NCBI RefSeq assembly: GCF_003315515.1
Contig: NZ_QNRY01000008.1
Span: 1 to 64,000, forward strand
Length of the DNA stretch: 64,000 nt
DNA from: Brenneria salicis ATCC 15712 = DSM 30166
GTDB taxonomy: Bacteria > Pseudomonadota > Gammaproteobacteria > Enterobacterales > Enterobacteriaceae
Direction: 5' to 3'
Each line of letters starts with the position of its first letter. The stretch's first letter is position 1. Positions 8,102 through 19,099 of this stretch are shown one piece after another. The notes under the pieces are model-generated. The model made no database searches. It was not told the DNA's origin and saw only the letters and a list, made by a program, of their open reading frames with translations. A program made the position numbers and the translations under genes.

Positions 8102-8735
8102 AAACTGAAAGTCGTAATGGCCATTGCTTTAATTCATTATTTACAACCATACCGCTACGAATAATACGTTGGGTTAAGATCTCCTGATTTTCATCATCAA
8201 CAGGTAAAAATAACAGATAGACTCTTTCATTTTTTTCCGACATTCCTTGTTCAACAACAGATATTTTCCAGCCTGAGCGTTTTAATATTGTTAACATCGG
8301 ATGACTGACAATGGTGTATATACCTTCATAGCTATTCTTTCTGGAATAATTAATCATTGATAAAAAAAGCATGGAACTGATTGGATAGTTACTGCCAAGA
8401 GTATTTCTCGATCTCTCTTTATCAACAAAAAACCGGCTTGATTCAATGTAATTCCCTGTGGGAATATTTATTTTTTCAAAATAAGAGAAAAATGTTCCGG
8501 TAATCATATTAGGGTATTTTGTTTCTATAAACCTCAGACTACAAATAACAGAATCATCTTTTATACCAAAAAGGTACGTTGTGTTATTATTATCATACTG
8601 ATCAAACTCCATGCCATTCGTACACTGTACAGCCCAGTTAAGGCGATCCTTAAATGTCTCTTTTCTGAGCGTGAAGAGTTCTTCGGATTTTTCTTCTGAC
8701 AACAGGGAATAACTCACGTCAAATATCTCTAACAT
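8085..8735 (-). CDS. expI: LuxI-family acyl-homoserine-lactone synthase
   Basis: 216 residues. It has the invariant LuxI residues R24, F28, W34, D45 and D48, then R in CSLRFIET and E and R in ESSRFFVD. It therefore should condense S-adenosylmethionine with an acyl-ACP to make an AHL signal. The start MLEIFDVSY matches ExpI/CarI/EsaI, with GGAGG five bases upstream of the ATG. It faces expR tail to tail with a 17-base overlap, the arrangement known from Pectobacterium and Pantoea. No clear lux box was seen in its promoter, and acyl chain length cannot be read from the sequence. Confidence 0.93.
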   Translation of the reverse strand: MLEIFDVSYSLLSEEKSEELFTLRKETFKDRLNWAVQCTNGMEFDQYDNNNTTYLFGIKDDSVICSLRFIETKYPNMITGTFFSYFEKINIPTGNYIESSRFFVDKERSRNTLGSNYPISSMLFLSMINYSRKNSYEGIYTIVSHPMLTILKRSGWKISVVEQGMSEKNERVYLLFLPVDDENQEILTQRIIRSGMVVNNELKQWPLRLSVSNVLA

Positions 8736-8971
8736 TTTTCCTCCATTAAAAATTTATCGCTAGATATCAAGAATGATCAAACCGCTCAACATCTTGTTGG
8801 CGCTTTAAAAATGATTATTACCGTTGATTATCGCTTTTATATTTTGTCTCTTTTGTCATCGGTTGTACAGATGCAACCCTACCATCCGCGAGAAAAAACA
8901 GCGCTATAGGCGAATTGCAGATACGCCCCAGACTACGCGCTGGCGCATTTCGAACTCGATCGAGCATCAGC

Positions 8972-9006
8972 ACAAAAAACCCGAAGTCGACAAGCGGCTC
9001 CGGGTT
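8972..9006 (-). terminator. Rho-independent terminator of argG
   Basis: On the minus strand, AACCCGGAGCCG pairs with CGACTTCGGGTT around a short loop and is followed by a run of Ts. It lies 24 bases after the argG stop. Confidence 0.8.
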
Positions 9007-9029
9007 CTCTGCAAGACTTGAATCACCAA

Positions 9030-10400
<1,371 letters not shown>

Positions 10401-10520
10401 CTATGGTTAGAAGCTTAGCAGCCACACCATTATGTTACGCAATACATTGATGAGAGTTGATACCTTTGCCGCTTCGCAAAACGAATTGGCCGGGACTATC
10501 GTCAGCATCAGCACGCTCAT

Positions 10521-10616
10521 AAATGCATATTTATGCAAAATAAGTGAGTGATAATTTAAACATCTTTTTGCCGGTACAGGAAGAGCACCGTGGTATTTTA
10601 TGCAAAAAAATTCGTG
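10521..10616 (-). promoter_or_regulatory. Two ArgR (ARG box) motifs upstream of argG
   Basis: ATGCATATTTATGCA at about 10523-10537 is a near-perfect palindrome of the ARG-box type (TGAAT-like arm, four A/T bases, ATTCA-like arm). A second, TATGCAAAAAAATTCGT, lies at about 10599-10614. ArgR with arginine represses argG through such boxes in E. coli. The motifs are seen; binding is inferred. Confidence 0.6.
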
Positions 10617-10647
10617 TTTAATTACCAACTCTGGTCAACGAGTATAA

Positions 10648-10797
10648 CGCTATTTTTCAAGCGGGCTAAGCGGCAAAGGTCTGGGTGTGGCATTCGATTT
10701 CGCCTTCACCATCGCCAGCCGTCTGACGGGCGATAAGGGAAACGCCAACTTCCAGGTTGAACATATTGATTACGATCACTGGCGCGTGCTGGCCTGA
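10648..10797 (+). pseudogene. 3' remnant of an unidentified gene
   Basis: After a TAA at 10645-10647, a 49-codon frame runs to TGA 10795-10797. It has no start codon but good coding character: FSSGLSGKGLGVAFDFAF, then SRLTGDKGNANFQVEHIDYD and HWRVLA. The 'GxGVAFDFAFTIASRL' pattern vaguely recalls the C-terminal part of DJ-1/PfpI proteins, but I am not sure. It lies in the argG-wecH gap on the opposite strand and looks like the tail of a deleted gene. Confidence 0.45.
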
Positions 10798-10846
10798 ACC
10801 TATCTCTGGCGCGGCCTATGCCGCGCCATGCTGTCCTGCCAACGCC

Positions 10847-11839
10847 TCAGGAAACCAGACGCCGCGTATCCAGTTTCTGTACCGCTATCGACAGCAACAA
10901 ACTGCCCAATAACGCGACGGTAAAAATATAGAAAATGTCCAACACCGGGCGAGAGGAGAAATCCAGACCGTTGGTGCGAATATAGTGAATAATCAGCGCG
11001 TGAAAGCCATAAATAGCTAATGAATGACGCGATATAAAAGCCAACCCCGGCAGCACCCGATGATTAAAATAATATTTGAATATCACCAACAGACTGATCG
11101 CGGCCAGAAATACCAGCGGTCCGCTATAAAGATAGAAAGTCTGAGTAAAGTTATCATTACGCAAAGTGTGGTACTGGGTTCCCAGCGCCACCATCACGAC
11201 GCAGAAAATAAAGAGTGGTATGGCGGCAAACACGGCTTTACCTGGAATCTCCAACATTCCCAAAGCACGTCCGAGCATGGCATACAGCAGGTAATAAAAA
11301 GTATCGCCGTAAATATAGAGATTGACCGGCAATAGCCTGACCCCGAAAAACTCAACGCGCCCGGTATTCGGATTGGCAATAACCGCCAACAGTACGATAA
11401 ATATCAACAAATACTTGCCTGAAACCGGTTTGATATTAATCAGTGGAGAACATAGATAAATCACGACAATGGCATAAAAGAACCATAAGTGATAAAAAAT
11501 AGGTTTCTGTAACGCATGACGCAACGCGTTCAAACTATTAATCGGCGTCAGCGTCGAGATATAAATCAAGGCAATCGCGCTATAAAACAGGATACACAGA
11601 CTTATTCTCAGAAAATGTTTTTTCTGGGCGCTGCGCTCGCCAAAAAACAGATAACCGGAAATCATAAAAAATAGCGGAACACCAACCCGTGAAGCCGAGT
11701 TCAGTATATTTGCCACATCCCAATGCGCTTCACCCGGCATCCCACCGGCGGTAATCGGATAGGTGGTGCTATGAATGAGAACGACCATCATACAGGCCAC
11801 TGCCCGCAAATTATCAATCCAGCCGATCTTGTCGGTCAT
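10847..11839 (-). CDS. wecH: WecH-like O-acetyltransferase (acyltransferase-3 family)
   Basis: 330 residues with about ten membrane helices. The N-terminus WIDNLRAVACMMVVLIHST carries the family's conserved Arg and catalytic His. It aligns along its full length with my memory of E. coli WecH (YiaH), including SRVGVPLFFMISGYLFFGER and FYHLWFFYAIVVIYL. WecH O-acetylates enterobacterial common antigen repeat units in the inner membrane. A TTG six bases upstream also opens the frame, but ATG 11839 behind AGAGG is the better start. Confidence 0.85.
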   Translation of the reverse strand: MTDKIGWIDNLRAVACMMVVLIHSTTYPITAGGMPGEAHWDVANILNSASRVGVPLFFMISGYLFFGERSAQKKHFLRISLCILFYSAIALIYISTLTPINSLNALRHALQKPIFYHLWFFYAIVVIYLCSPLINIKPVSGKYLLIFIVLLAVIANPNTGRVEFFGVRLLPVNLYIYGDTFYYLLYAMLGRALGMLEIPGKAVFAAIPLFIFCVVMVALGTQYHTLRNDNFTQTFYLYSGPLVFLAAISLLVIFKYYFNHRVLPGLAFISRHSLAIYGFHALIIHYIRTNGLDFSSRPVLDIFYIFTVALLGSLLLSIAVQKLDTRRLVS

Positions 11840-11943
11840 GCACAACCTCTTAAAATATGACGTCTATTCAACAGAATAGTGACTGTTCGACGTCGGTACA
11901 ATCAACAATCAGGCTAATCCGAGGCAAGCGGCGCAACGAACAT

Positions 11944-11970
11944 AAAAAGGCCGTTAACATGTAACGGCCC
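11944..11970 (-). terminator. Terminator of aldB
   Basis: Minus strand: GGCCGTTA, loop, TAACGGCC, then a T5 run. It lies 31 bases after the aldB stop. The plus-strand reading has no T-run. Confidence 0.8.
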
Positions 11971-12000
11971 GGAGAGAAACACAATATCGTCACGCCGACA

Positions 12001-13536
12001 TCAGAACAAGCCCATCGGTTTGTCGGAATAACTGACTAACAGGCACTTGGTCTGTTGGTAATGTTCCAGCATCATTTTATGATTTTCACGTCCAATCCCC
12101 GATTGTTTATAGCCGCCAAACGCCGCGTGCGCCGGGTACGCGTGATAGCAGTTGGTCCAGACGCGTCCGGCCTGAATGCCACGTCCCATACGGTACGCCA
12201 CACTCCCGTTGCGGCTCCATACGCCTGCGCCCAGTCCATACTCGGTGTCGTTGGCAATCTCCAGCGCATCATCCATTGTTTTAAAGGTCGTCACCGCCAG
12301 CACCGGCCCGAAAATCTCCTCCTGGAAAACGCGCATACTGTTTTTACCAAACAGAATAGTGGGTTCCAGATAATAACCCTGCGCCAGATCCTCCGGCATT
12401 TCTTTACGACGACCGCCGGTCAGGACGCGCGCCCCCTCTTTCTTGCCGATATCGATATAGTTCAGAATGGTATCCAACTGACCGGAAGACACCTGCGCGC
12501 CCATCATGGTGTTGCTGTCCAGCGGATGGCCGATGCGGATAGATTCGACACGTTTGATCGCACGCTCCATAAAGCGATCGTAAATCGACTCCTGCACCAG
12601 CGCCCGGCTTGGACAGGTACACACCTCGCCCTGATTGAAGGCAAACAACGTGAACCCTTCCAACGCCTTGTCAAAAAAGCTGTCTTCTTTATCCATCACA
12701 TCAGCAAAGAAAATATTCGGCGATTTACCGCCCAGTTCCAGCGTCACCGGCGTCACGTTCTGAGCGGCATAGCCCATAATTTGCTGACCCACTTCCGTTG
12801 AACCGGTAAACGCCACTTTAGCGATACGCTTCGAGGTCGCCAGATACTCACCGATCTCACTGCCTGAACCGTTAACCACGTTAACCACTCCCGGCGGCAA
12901 GATATCCTGAATCAGTTCCATCAGCAGCAATACCGACATTGGCGTCAGCTTGGCGGGTTTCAAGACGATACAATTTCCGGCGGCCAGCGCGGGCGCCATT
13001 TTCCAGCAAGCCATCAACAGCGGGAAATTCCAGGGAATAATCTGTCCCACCACGCCGAGCGGTTCGTGGAAATGATAAGCGACGGTATCGCCATCAATTT
13101 CACTGATCGCCCCCTCCTGGGCGCGAATACAGGCGGCGAAATAGCGAAAATGGTCGATAGCCAGCGGAACGTCCGCGCCGCTGGTTTCACGAATCGGCTT
13201 GCCGTTATCCCAGGTTTCCATATTCGCCAGCAGGTCGAGGTTCTGCTCCATTCGATCCGCAATGCGGTTGAGGATTAACGACCGTTCCTGCACGGACATC
13301 CCCCCCCATTCCGCTTTAGCTTTGTGGGCGGCATCCAGCGCGTGATCGACATCACGGGATGTCGAACTGGCCACTTCACATAAAGGCTGTCCGGTGATGG
13401 GCGTCAGGTTGACAAAATACTGGCCGCCGTCGGGCGGTACCCAGGCGCCGCCGATAAAGTTGTCATAACGCTTTTTCAGATTCAGAGATCCGTACTCGCC
13501 GGCGCTCAACCGGCCTGTAGAAGTGTCTTGTACCAT
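12001..13536 (-). CDS. aldB: Aldehyde dehydrogenase AldB
   Basis: 511 residues, one shorter than E. coli AldB. Substrate-pocket glutamate (LELGGKSPN) and catalytic cysteine ([13 protein letters not shown]) are present, with the NAD(P) region [12 protein letters not shown] and FTGSTEVGQ. It oxidises acetaldehyde and other short aldehydes to acids in the cytoplasm. The frame is open about 90 codons further upstream, but those residues look non-coding; ATG 13536 behind AAGGAGA gives the family start (MVQDTSTG). It is divergent from fdhD with a 276-base intergenic region. Confidence 0.95.
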   Translation of the reverse strand: MVQDTSTGRLSAGEYGSLNLKKRYDNFIGGAWVPPDGGQYFVNLTPITGQPLCEVASSTSRDVDHALDAAHKAKAEWGGMSVQERSLILNRIADRMEQNLDLLANMETWDNGKPIRETSGADVPLAIDHFRYFAACIRAQEGAISEIDGDTVAYHFHEPLGVVGQIIPWNFPLLMACWKMAPALAAGNCIVLKPAKLTPMSVLLLMELIQDILPPGVVNVVNGSGSEIGEYLATSKRIAKVAFTGSTEVGQQIMGYAAQNVTPVTLELGGKSPNIFFADVMDKEDSFFDKALEGFTLFAFNQGEVCTCPSRALVQESIYDRFMERAIKRVESIRIGHPLDSNTMMGAQVSSGQLDTILNYIDIGKKEGARVLTGGRRKEMPEDLAQGYYLEPTILFGKNSMRVFQEEIFGPVLAVTTFKTMDDALEIANDTEYGLGAGVWSRNGSVAYRMGRGIQAGRVWTNCYHAYPAHAAFGGYKQSGIGRENHKMMLEHYQQTKCLLVSYSDKPMGLF

Positions 13537-13812
13537 TTCAGTCTCCTTTTCGCTGTCTCGATGCGCGGTCGGGCCGCAGTGAAAATAGAGCCAATATGAA
13601 AACATCGCTGAATAACAGAGCATGAATAAATCGTATACAGGGATCCGCGTTTCCGACAGGCAAAAACCAGAGAGAATGACAACTCTTCGAGTTGACGCAC
13701 AATTTATTATTCGTTTCATCATGCAAATACATGGCATCGCGGAGACGCTCACCCTTCGCGGAGAAAAACTCGCATCCATCAGGCGGCGGTGAAATAATGC
13801 CATCCACGATTT

Positions 13813-14670
13813 ATGGTTATCAACTTACGGGTATTGCAGGTGAAAAACCTTCATCCACAAGCGGTTACCGTCCCTACCGGCGCAGCGCAATGTAGCGTGC
13901 GCCATCAGAACGCCTTGTCGTTGCCGCAGAGCGATTGGCTGGCGGAGGAAGTGCCGGTCGCGCTGGTCTACAACGGCATTTCACATGTCGTCATGATGGC
14001 GTCGCCGAAGGATTTGGCGGCATTCGCGCTGGGGTTCTCGCTGTCGGAAGGCATCATTGCGTCGCCACAGGATATCTACGGGATAGACGTTCAACCGGTA
14101 TGCAACGGCATCGAAGTGCAAATAGAGCTATCGAGCCGTCGTTTTGCCGGACTGAAAGCACGGCGGCGGGCGATGGACGGACGCACAGGCTGCGGCGTCT
14201 GCGGCGTGGAGCAACTATCTGAGATTGGCAAATCCGTCGCGCCGCTGCCGTTCACTCAGACCTTCTTGCTCAACCGACTTGACGGCGCGCTGGCGCAACT
14301 CAAAAACGTGCAGCAAGTGGGACAGTTGACCGGCTGTACGCACGCCGCCGCCTGGATAACGCCGGATGGCGCCTTGCAAGGCGGTTTTGAAGATGTAGGC
14401 CGCCATGTGGCGTTGGATAAACTACTCGGCATGCGGGCAAAACAACCCTGGCGGCAAGGCGCGGCGCTGGTTTCCAGCCGGGCGAGTTATGAAATGGTGC
14501 AGAAATCCGCCATGTGCGGGGTGGAGATCCTGTTTGCCGTATCCGCCGCCACATCGCTGGCCGTCGAGGTTGCCGAACGCTGTAATCTGACGTTGGTGGG
14601 CTTCTGTCGTCCGGGCCGCGCCACCATTTACTCTCACCCGCAGCGATTGTTTGAAGGAGAAGAGGTATGA
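13813..14670 (+). CDS. fdhD: Formate dehydrogenase accessory sulfurtransferase FdhD
   Basis: 285 residues with high similarity to E. coli FdhD, including [20 protein letters not shown], the essential CGVCG cysteine pair near residue 122 and [14 protein letters not shown]. FdhD passes sulfur from IscS to the bis-MGD cofactor of formate dehydrogenases. The start is uncertain: ATG 13813 has a poor ribosome-binding site and the first 30 residues differ from E. coli. No formate dehydrogenase gene is in the window, so it acts on enzymes encoded elsewhere. Confidence 0.93.
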   Translation: MVINLRVLQVKNLHPQAVTVPTGAAQCSVRHQNALSLPQSDWLAEEVPVALVYNGISHVVMMASPKDLAAFALGFSLSEGIIASPQDIYGIDVQPVCNGIEVQIELSSRRFAGLKARRRAMDGRTGCGVCGVEQLSEIGKSVAPLPFTQTFLLNRLDGALAQLKNVQQVGQLTGCTHAAAWITPDGALQGGFEDVGRHVALDKLLGMRAKQPWRQGAALVSSRASYEMVQKSAMCGVEILFAVSAATSLAVEVAERCNLTLVGFCRPGRATIYSHPQRLFEGEEV

Positions 14671-14835
14671 AGCAGAAGATGCGTGAAGCAGCGGTGGTAT
14701 GAAATAAGTTACGTGCATGCAGAAGAAACGCTCTGGCGCCTTAGACCAATTTGTTTTTAGCCGGAAAGATAATGACATAAACGCTTGTTATAACGGACTA
14801 AAAGCGTGTCGTTTCTGATGCAGACATGAGAATAA

Positions 14836-14866
14836 TCATTTTCAATATCATTTAATTAACTATAAT
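14836..14866 (+). promoter_or_regulatory. sodA promoter with Fur-like box
   Basis: A Fur-box-like stretch, AATAATCATTTTCAATATCA (14831-14850), is followed by a perfect -10 TATAAT (14861-14866) with a possible -35 TTTTCA 16 bases before. E. coli sodA is repressed by Fur as well as activated by SoxS. The 25 bases 14836-14860 recur at 25374-25398 with 23 identities. Regulation is inferred. Confidence 0.5.
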
Positions 14867-15019
14867 GAACCTAATGCTTACGCGGAGCTAACAAAAGAGA
14901 GCGCCGTAAATGTACCAGAATATGGCGTACTACGGTGTCTTGCGGTACGGTCATCCTGTCCGGTACAACCACTTTTTAGTACTACAATCATTAGTACTGC
15001 AACCACGGAGATGCTAAAC

Positions 15020-15646
15020 ATGAGTTATTCACTGCCATCCCTGCCTTATGCTTATGACGCGCTGGAACCTCATTTCGACAAGCAAACGATGGAAATCCAT
15101 CACACCAAACACCACCAGACTTACGTCAATAACGCAAATGCAGCGTTGGAATCCCTGCCAGAGCTTGCCAGTCTGTCTGCTGAAGAACTGATCGCTCAAC
15201 TGGACAAAGTACCGGCAGAGAAAAAAACCGTTCTGCGTAATAATGCTGGCGGTCACGCCAACCACAGCCTGTTCTGGAAAGGCCTGAAGCTGGGCACGAC
15301 GCTGACAGGCGACCTGAAAGCCGCAATCGAGCGCGATTTTGGCAGCGTTGACGCTTTCAAAGAAAAATTTGAACAGGCTGCCGCAACCCGTTTTGGTTCA
15401 GGCTGGGCGTGGCTGGTGCTGAAAGATGACGGCAAACTGGCCGTGGTTTCCACCGCGAATCAGGACAGTCCATTAATGGGTGAAGCGATTTCTGGCGCCT
15501 CCGGCTACCCGATCATTGGTCTGGATGTATGGGAACACGCTTACTATCTGAAATATCAGAACCGCCGCCCGGATTACATCAAAGCCTTCTGGAACGTGGT
15601 GAACTGGGACGAAGCGGCCAGCCGCTTTGCACAAGCGAAAAAATAA
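15020..15646 (+). CDS. sodA: Manganese superoxide dismutase
   Basis: 208 residues, nearly identical in pattern to E. coli SodA. The metal ligands sit in [20 protein letters not shown] and DVWEHAYY. It dismutes superoxide in the cytoplasm. An in-frame ATG nine bases earlier is closer to GGAG, but [19 protein letters not shown] is the conserved family start, so 15020 is chosen. Single gene with its own promoter and terminator. Confidence 0.97.
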   Translation: MSYSLPSLPYAYDALEPHFDKQTMEIHHTKHHQTYVNNANAALESLPELASLSAEELIAQLDKVPAEKKTVLRNNAGGHANHSLFWKGLKLGTTLTGDLKAAIERDFGSVDAFKEKFEQAAATRFGSGWAWLVLKDDGKLAVVSTANQDSPLMGEAISGASGYPIIGLDVWEHAYYLKYQNRRPDYIKAFWNVVNWDEAASRFAQAKK

Positions 15647-15739
15647 TCTTTTCGCTCCTATCGCGGATATCTTTCCATCGTTTCCGGGGTGCTGAAGACG
15701 ACGAGCGAAAAGAGAAGGGAACATCTCCGTGGTCAAACA

Positions 15740-15773
15740 AACCGGGGTAACTTACTGTTATTCCGGTTTTTTA
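15740..15773 (+). terminator. Terminator of sodA
   Basis: AACCGGGGTAAC pairs with GTTATTCCGGTT around CTTACT-like loop bases and is followed by T6, about 95 bases after the sodA stop. Confidence 0.75.
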
Positions 15774-15836
15774 TTAAGAAATATCACCAACTCTCTATTA
15801 CCTTTCTTCTTTAACTATTTAATTATCACGTAAATA

Positions 15837-15863
15837 TAAAGTTTTTAAATAAATTGCCGATAA
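15837..15863 (+). promoter_or_regulatory. Flagellar sigma-28 (FliA) promoter of the chemoreceptor gene
   Basis: TAAAGTTT (15837-15844), exactly 11 bases, then GCCGATAA (15856-15863). This is a perfect match to the enterobacterial sigma-28 consensus TAAAGTTT-N11-GCCGATAA. It lies about 137 bases before the chemoreceptor start and shows that the receptor belongs to the late flagellar regulon. Confidence 0.88.
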
Positions 15864-15999
15864 CTCTTTCGGAATTTTATCGTGTGATTTTTGTGAGGAT
15901 ATCCTTTTATAAATGGTCATCTCATGATGCCAATACCACTCGCAAATTGCAGATATCATCGATGAGTAATTCAAATCTTAAGAGCGTGGTAGAAACGGA

Positions 16000-17898
16000 A
16001 TGGCAATAAAATTTGAGAATATCAAAGTAGGTAAGAAATTCGGGTTGGGTTTCTGCCTGATCTTAATCATGACGATGATCATTGCCGGTGCAGGCGTCAT
16101 GCACATCGAGGAACTAAAACAAAGCATTGATAAGGTTAATTTCAGCAATGATATCAGTGATGAAATTAACCAGGCGAAATATTATCGGGCGCTCTACAGC
16201 GCGAGCTACCAACCCGAACATATCGAGAAAAACATTCTTCACATCAATAACATGGAAAACTTGGTGGTTAAGGCGAACCAATGGCGTTGGAGTGAACAGG
16301 ACATCGCGACGCTTTCTCAAATTACGACCACCATTGCCGAATATCAGAAAAAGCAGGCGGGCTACATTGCAGCCATCAATAAAAAAGACGACATCAGAGA
16401 AAGCTGGAATCTCTCGGAAAGTAATAAATACCTGACACAGCTTGATGAACAACTAAAAGCTGGCAGCGATAATTTTGTGCCGCAGTTACTGGCCGCCGAT
16501 CTCACCCATAAACTGGCCGAAGTTCGCTATCAAGTGCGTGGCATTCTCCTCTCGCGCGATAACGAGGCGGAAGAAAAGCTGAAAAACGCCATCAATGATG
16601 CGCAAACATCGCTGACTACGCTGTATCAAAGCCTGCCCGCCGAGCAACAGGCGACGCTGAATCCGGTGCTTAGCATCATGAATGCCTATGAAGAACAAGC
16701 GCTGGCTTATCTGCCCGCCTATCAGGAGGAAATGGCGTTAGCCCGACAGATTGGCGCTACCGCCAACCAGATGAATGAGGCCGTCGAAACATTGCTCAGC
16801 AACCAACTGCAATCAACGCAGCAAGACATCCGCTCTTCCGAAATCCAACTGGGCATCGCCGCACTGATCACGCTGGTGCTTGGTTTGCTGATTTCCTGGT
16901 TTATTTCCCGGCAAATTACCTCGCCATTGCATCAAACGCTGGATATGGCCGAACGTATCGCCACCGGTGATCTCACCATGTCCATTAAAACCGCCCGCCG
17001 CGATGAACTGGGCCAATTGATGAGCAGTATGGCGAAAATGAACGACAATCTGCATATCATGATCGATGAAATCCGTATCGGCGTCAGCCAGATTTCAACC
17101 GCATCAGGCGAAATCGTCGCCGGCAACACCGATCTGTCTTCGCGTACCGAGCAACAGGCAGCGGCGGTCGAACAGACGGCAGCCAGCATGGAAGAACTGA
17201 CGGCCACGGTGAAACAGAACGCCGATAACGCGCATCAGGCCAATAAGCTGGTCATCAGCGCGTCTCAAACCGCAAAACAAGGCGGCGAGCAAGTCCATAA
17301 CGTCGTGAAAACAATGAATGACATTGAGCACAGTTCAAAACGCATTGCAGAAATTACTTCTGTGATTAACAGCATCGCTTTCCAGACCAATATTCTGGCG
17401 CTCAATGCTGCGGTCGAAGCCGCTCGCGCCGGTGAGCAAGGACGAGGTTTCGCCGTGGTAGCCAGCGAAGTTCGCAATCTGGCGCAACGGAGTTCACAGG
17501 CGGCGAAAGAAATCGACACCCTGATCGCCGAGTCCGTCCGTCAGGTGTCGCAAGGGGCCGTGCTGGTCGGCAATGCGGGAAAAACCATGGATGACATTGT
17601 GACGTCAGTTACGCAAGCACATGACATTATGGGGGAAATTGCCACGGCTTCCGATGAGCAGAGCCGCGGTATTGAACAGGTTAATCAGGCGATTGTGGAA
17701 ATGGACAGCACCACCCAGCAAAACGCCGCCCTGGTGGAACAATCCGCCGCCGCCGCCGACTCGCTGGAAGAGCAGGCGACCTTGCTGAAACAGAAACAGG
17801 CGGTTTCCGTGTTCCGTTTATCCAATATGCGGGATGAATCAACGCCCGCTGGCATCGCCTCGTCCCAATCGCCAACGCAACTGAGTTATAAACACTAA
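16000..17898 (+). CDS. Methyl-accepting chemotaxis protein
   Basis: 632 residues. TM1 lies at about 13-33 (FCLILIMTMIIAGAGVM), then a periplasmic helical sensor domain to about 285, TM2 at about 287-308, HAMP at about 310-360 and a signalling domain. The signalling hairpin tip has the conserved IAFQTNILALNAAVEAARAG. The C-terminus ends LSNMRDES...QLSYKH and lacks the NWETF-type tether for CheR/CheB. The ligand is unknown; the four-helix-bundle sensor type often binds amino acids or organic acids. Transcription is likely from the sigma-28 promoter upstream. Confidence 0.95.
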   Translation: MAIKFENIKVGKKFGLGFCLILIMTMIIAGAGVMHIEELKQSIDKVNFSNDISDEINQAKYYRALYSASYQPEHIEKNILHINNMENLVVKANQWRWSEQDIATLSQITTTIAEYQKKQAGYIAAINKKDDIRESWNLSESNKYLTQLDEQLKAGSDNFVPQLLAADLTHKLAEVRYQVRGILLSRDNEAEEKLKNAINDAQTSLTTLYQSLPAEQQATLNPVLSIMNAYEEQALAYLPAYQEEMALARQIGATANQMNEAVETLLSNQLQSTQQDIRSSEIQLGIAALITLVLGLLISWFISRQITSPLHQTLDMAERIATGDLTMSIKTARRDELGQLMSSMAKMNDNLHIMIDEIRIGVSQISTASGEIVAGNTDLSSRTEQQAAAVEQTAASMEELTATVKQNADNAHQANKLVISASQTAKQGGEQVHNVVKTMNDIEHSSKRIAEITSVINSIAFQTNILALNAAVEAARAGEQGRGFAVVASEVRNLAQRSSQAAKEIDTLIAESVRQVSQGAVLVGNAGKTMDDIVTSVTQAHDIMGEIATASDEQSRGIEQVNQAIVEMDSTTQQNAALVEQSAAAADSLEEQATLLKQKQAVSVFRLSNMRDESTPAGIASSQSPTQLSYKH

Positions 17899-17965
17899 TC
17901 CGCCGCGTTGATCGACGCGCGTAGCTCATTCGGGCTGCGCGCCTCGCGGCCACGGCACGGACGGC

Positions 17966-18328
17966 TTAAAAGGGCTTCGGCGCGTACCCCGTCATCTCTT
18001 TCAGTCCCATTTCACGCCCCAGCGCCGTCATAGGATGCACCACCACCAGCCCGCGCACGCTTTTCTTTAACGCGCCCATATTGGCCTGTTCTTTTTTGGT
18101 GATAGCCCGGCTGAAAGGCAGGCGCGACAGTTTTTGCGCTTCCTGACTGAGTTTCTGCACCCGTACATTGCGCAGGCGTTCGATTTCCGCCGCCAGCTTC
18201 TCGCTTGCCACCTGATTAACGGCTATCGCTTCGGCATCACCCTGCGTCAGCAACGCATCCTGCTTACGATTCAACGCATCCAGTTGATCGCTAAGGCGTT
18301 TAATCTCTGCTTTTTCCTGCTCTTTCAT
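17966..18328 (-). CDS. yibL: YibL family ribosome-associated protein
   Basis: 120 residues, closely matching E. coli YibL: an N-terminal coiled coil ([16 protein letters not shown]), then [20 protein letters not shown] and [20 protein letters not shown]. YibL co-sediments with ribosomes; its function is not known. It sits next to mtlR as in E. coli, the same gene order, and is probably transcribed from its own promoter in the 94-base gap. Confidence 0.9.
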   Translation of the reverse strand: MKEQEKAEIKRLSDQLDALNRKQDALLTQGDAEAIAVNQVASEKLAAEIERLRNVRVQKLSQEAQKLSRLPFSRAITKKEQANMGALKKSVRGLVVVHPMTALGREMGLKEMTGYAPKPF

Positions 18329-18422
18329 AACGTATAAACCTGTTTAACGGGGGGATCATGCGGGGCGTAAGCATACACCAAAGGTCTTGCCAGTGCAGTG
18401 GACGAGCGTAGAGAAATACGAT

Positions 18423-18959
18423 TCAAAAAGCCTTTTTTAAACTAATTCGGGCAATCAGTTCGGTGAGCGACAGCACCAGCGTCGAGCGCACCATCTGCTG
18501 ATAGCGCTGCTGGCGCATGCTGACCAACAATGGGTCCGCCGGCTCGCCGCCGGGAGGTAGCGCAGGCAAGGAAGGCAGCGCGCTGACGCAATGCAATTCG
18601 CCAATCGGCCCAAGAATTTCATCATCCGTAAAATGATATTCATGCTCATCATGGGTGAGTTCCTCGCCCAGCGCCATCAGTAATTCGGCGTCCTCATACT
18701 CTTTACGGCTGATCATGCCCAGACCATAAATCAGCTTGAGACGCACAGAAAGATCACCCAGCGGCCCGGTTCCCGTCATTAATGGTTCAACCGCATATTT
18801 CACGGCGTAGTCATCTTTGCGAAACACCTGCAACATCAGGATGCTAACGGCCTCGGCCAGCAGATCAACCGCCTTGAGCATAAAGCTACGCACCGTTGTG
18901 CCTGAGTTCAAGGCTTCAAGCACCCGGTTTTCAAACGCCTGTGTTTCTTCCATCGTCAC
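18423..18959 (-). CDS. mtlR: Mannitol operon repressor MtlR
   Basis: 178 residues beginning GTG-ACG-ATG, so the true start is 18959 or 18953. QAFENRVLEALNSGTTVRSF, then KYAVEPLMTGTGPLGDLSVRLKLIYGLG and the C-terminal LTELIARISLKKAF are typical of MtlR. In E. coli MtlR represses mtlADR, probably with HPr, and has no classical DNA-binding motif. Third gene of the mtl operon, 140 bases after mtlD. Confidence 0.93.
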   Translation of the reverse strand: MTMEETQAFENRVLEALNSGTTVRSFMLKAVDLLAEAVSILMLQVFRKDDYAVKYAVEPLMTGTGPLGDLSVRLKLIYGLGMISRKEYEDAELLMALGEELTHDEHEYHFTDDEILGPIGELHCVSALPSLPALPPGGEPADPLLVSMRQQRYQQMVRSTLVLSLTELIARISLKKAF

Positions 18960-19099
18960 TTCTCATACCTTCAACCCGCACACAGACATCTTTTTAACCC
19001 GATGACATTGATGGCTAAGCCCCGCATTACGCAGATAACACGCCGGATCAACGTATGTCAGCGTTCAGAAGCTGACATGACGTGAACCATACGCATCAA

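Noticed and set aside
8824-9021. Short plus-strand frames between expI and argG
   Set aside because: They run over the argG terminator and lack ribosome-binding sites; no family similarity seen.
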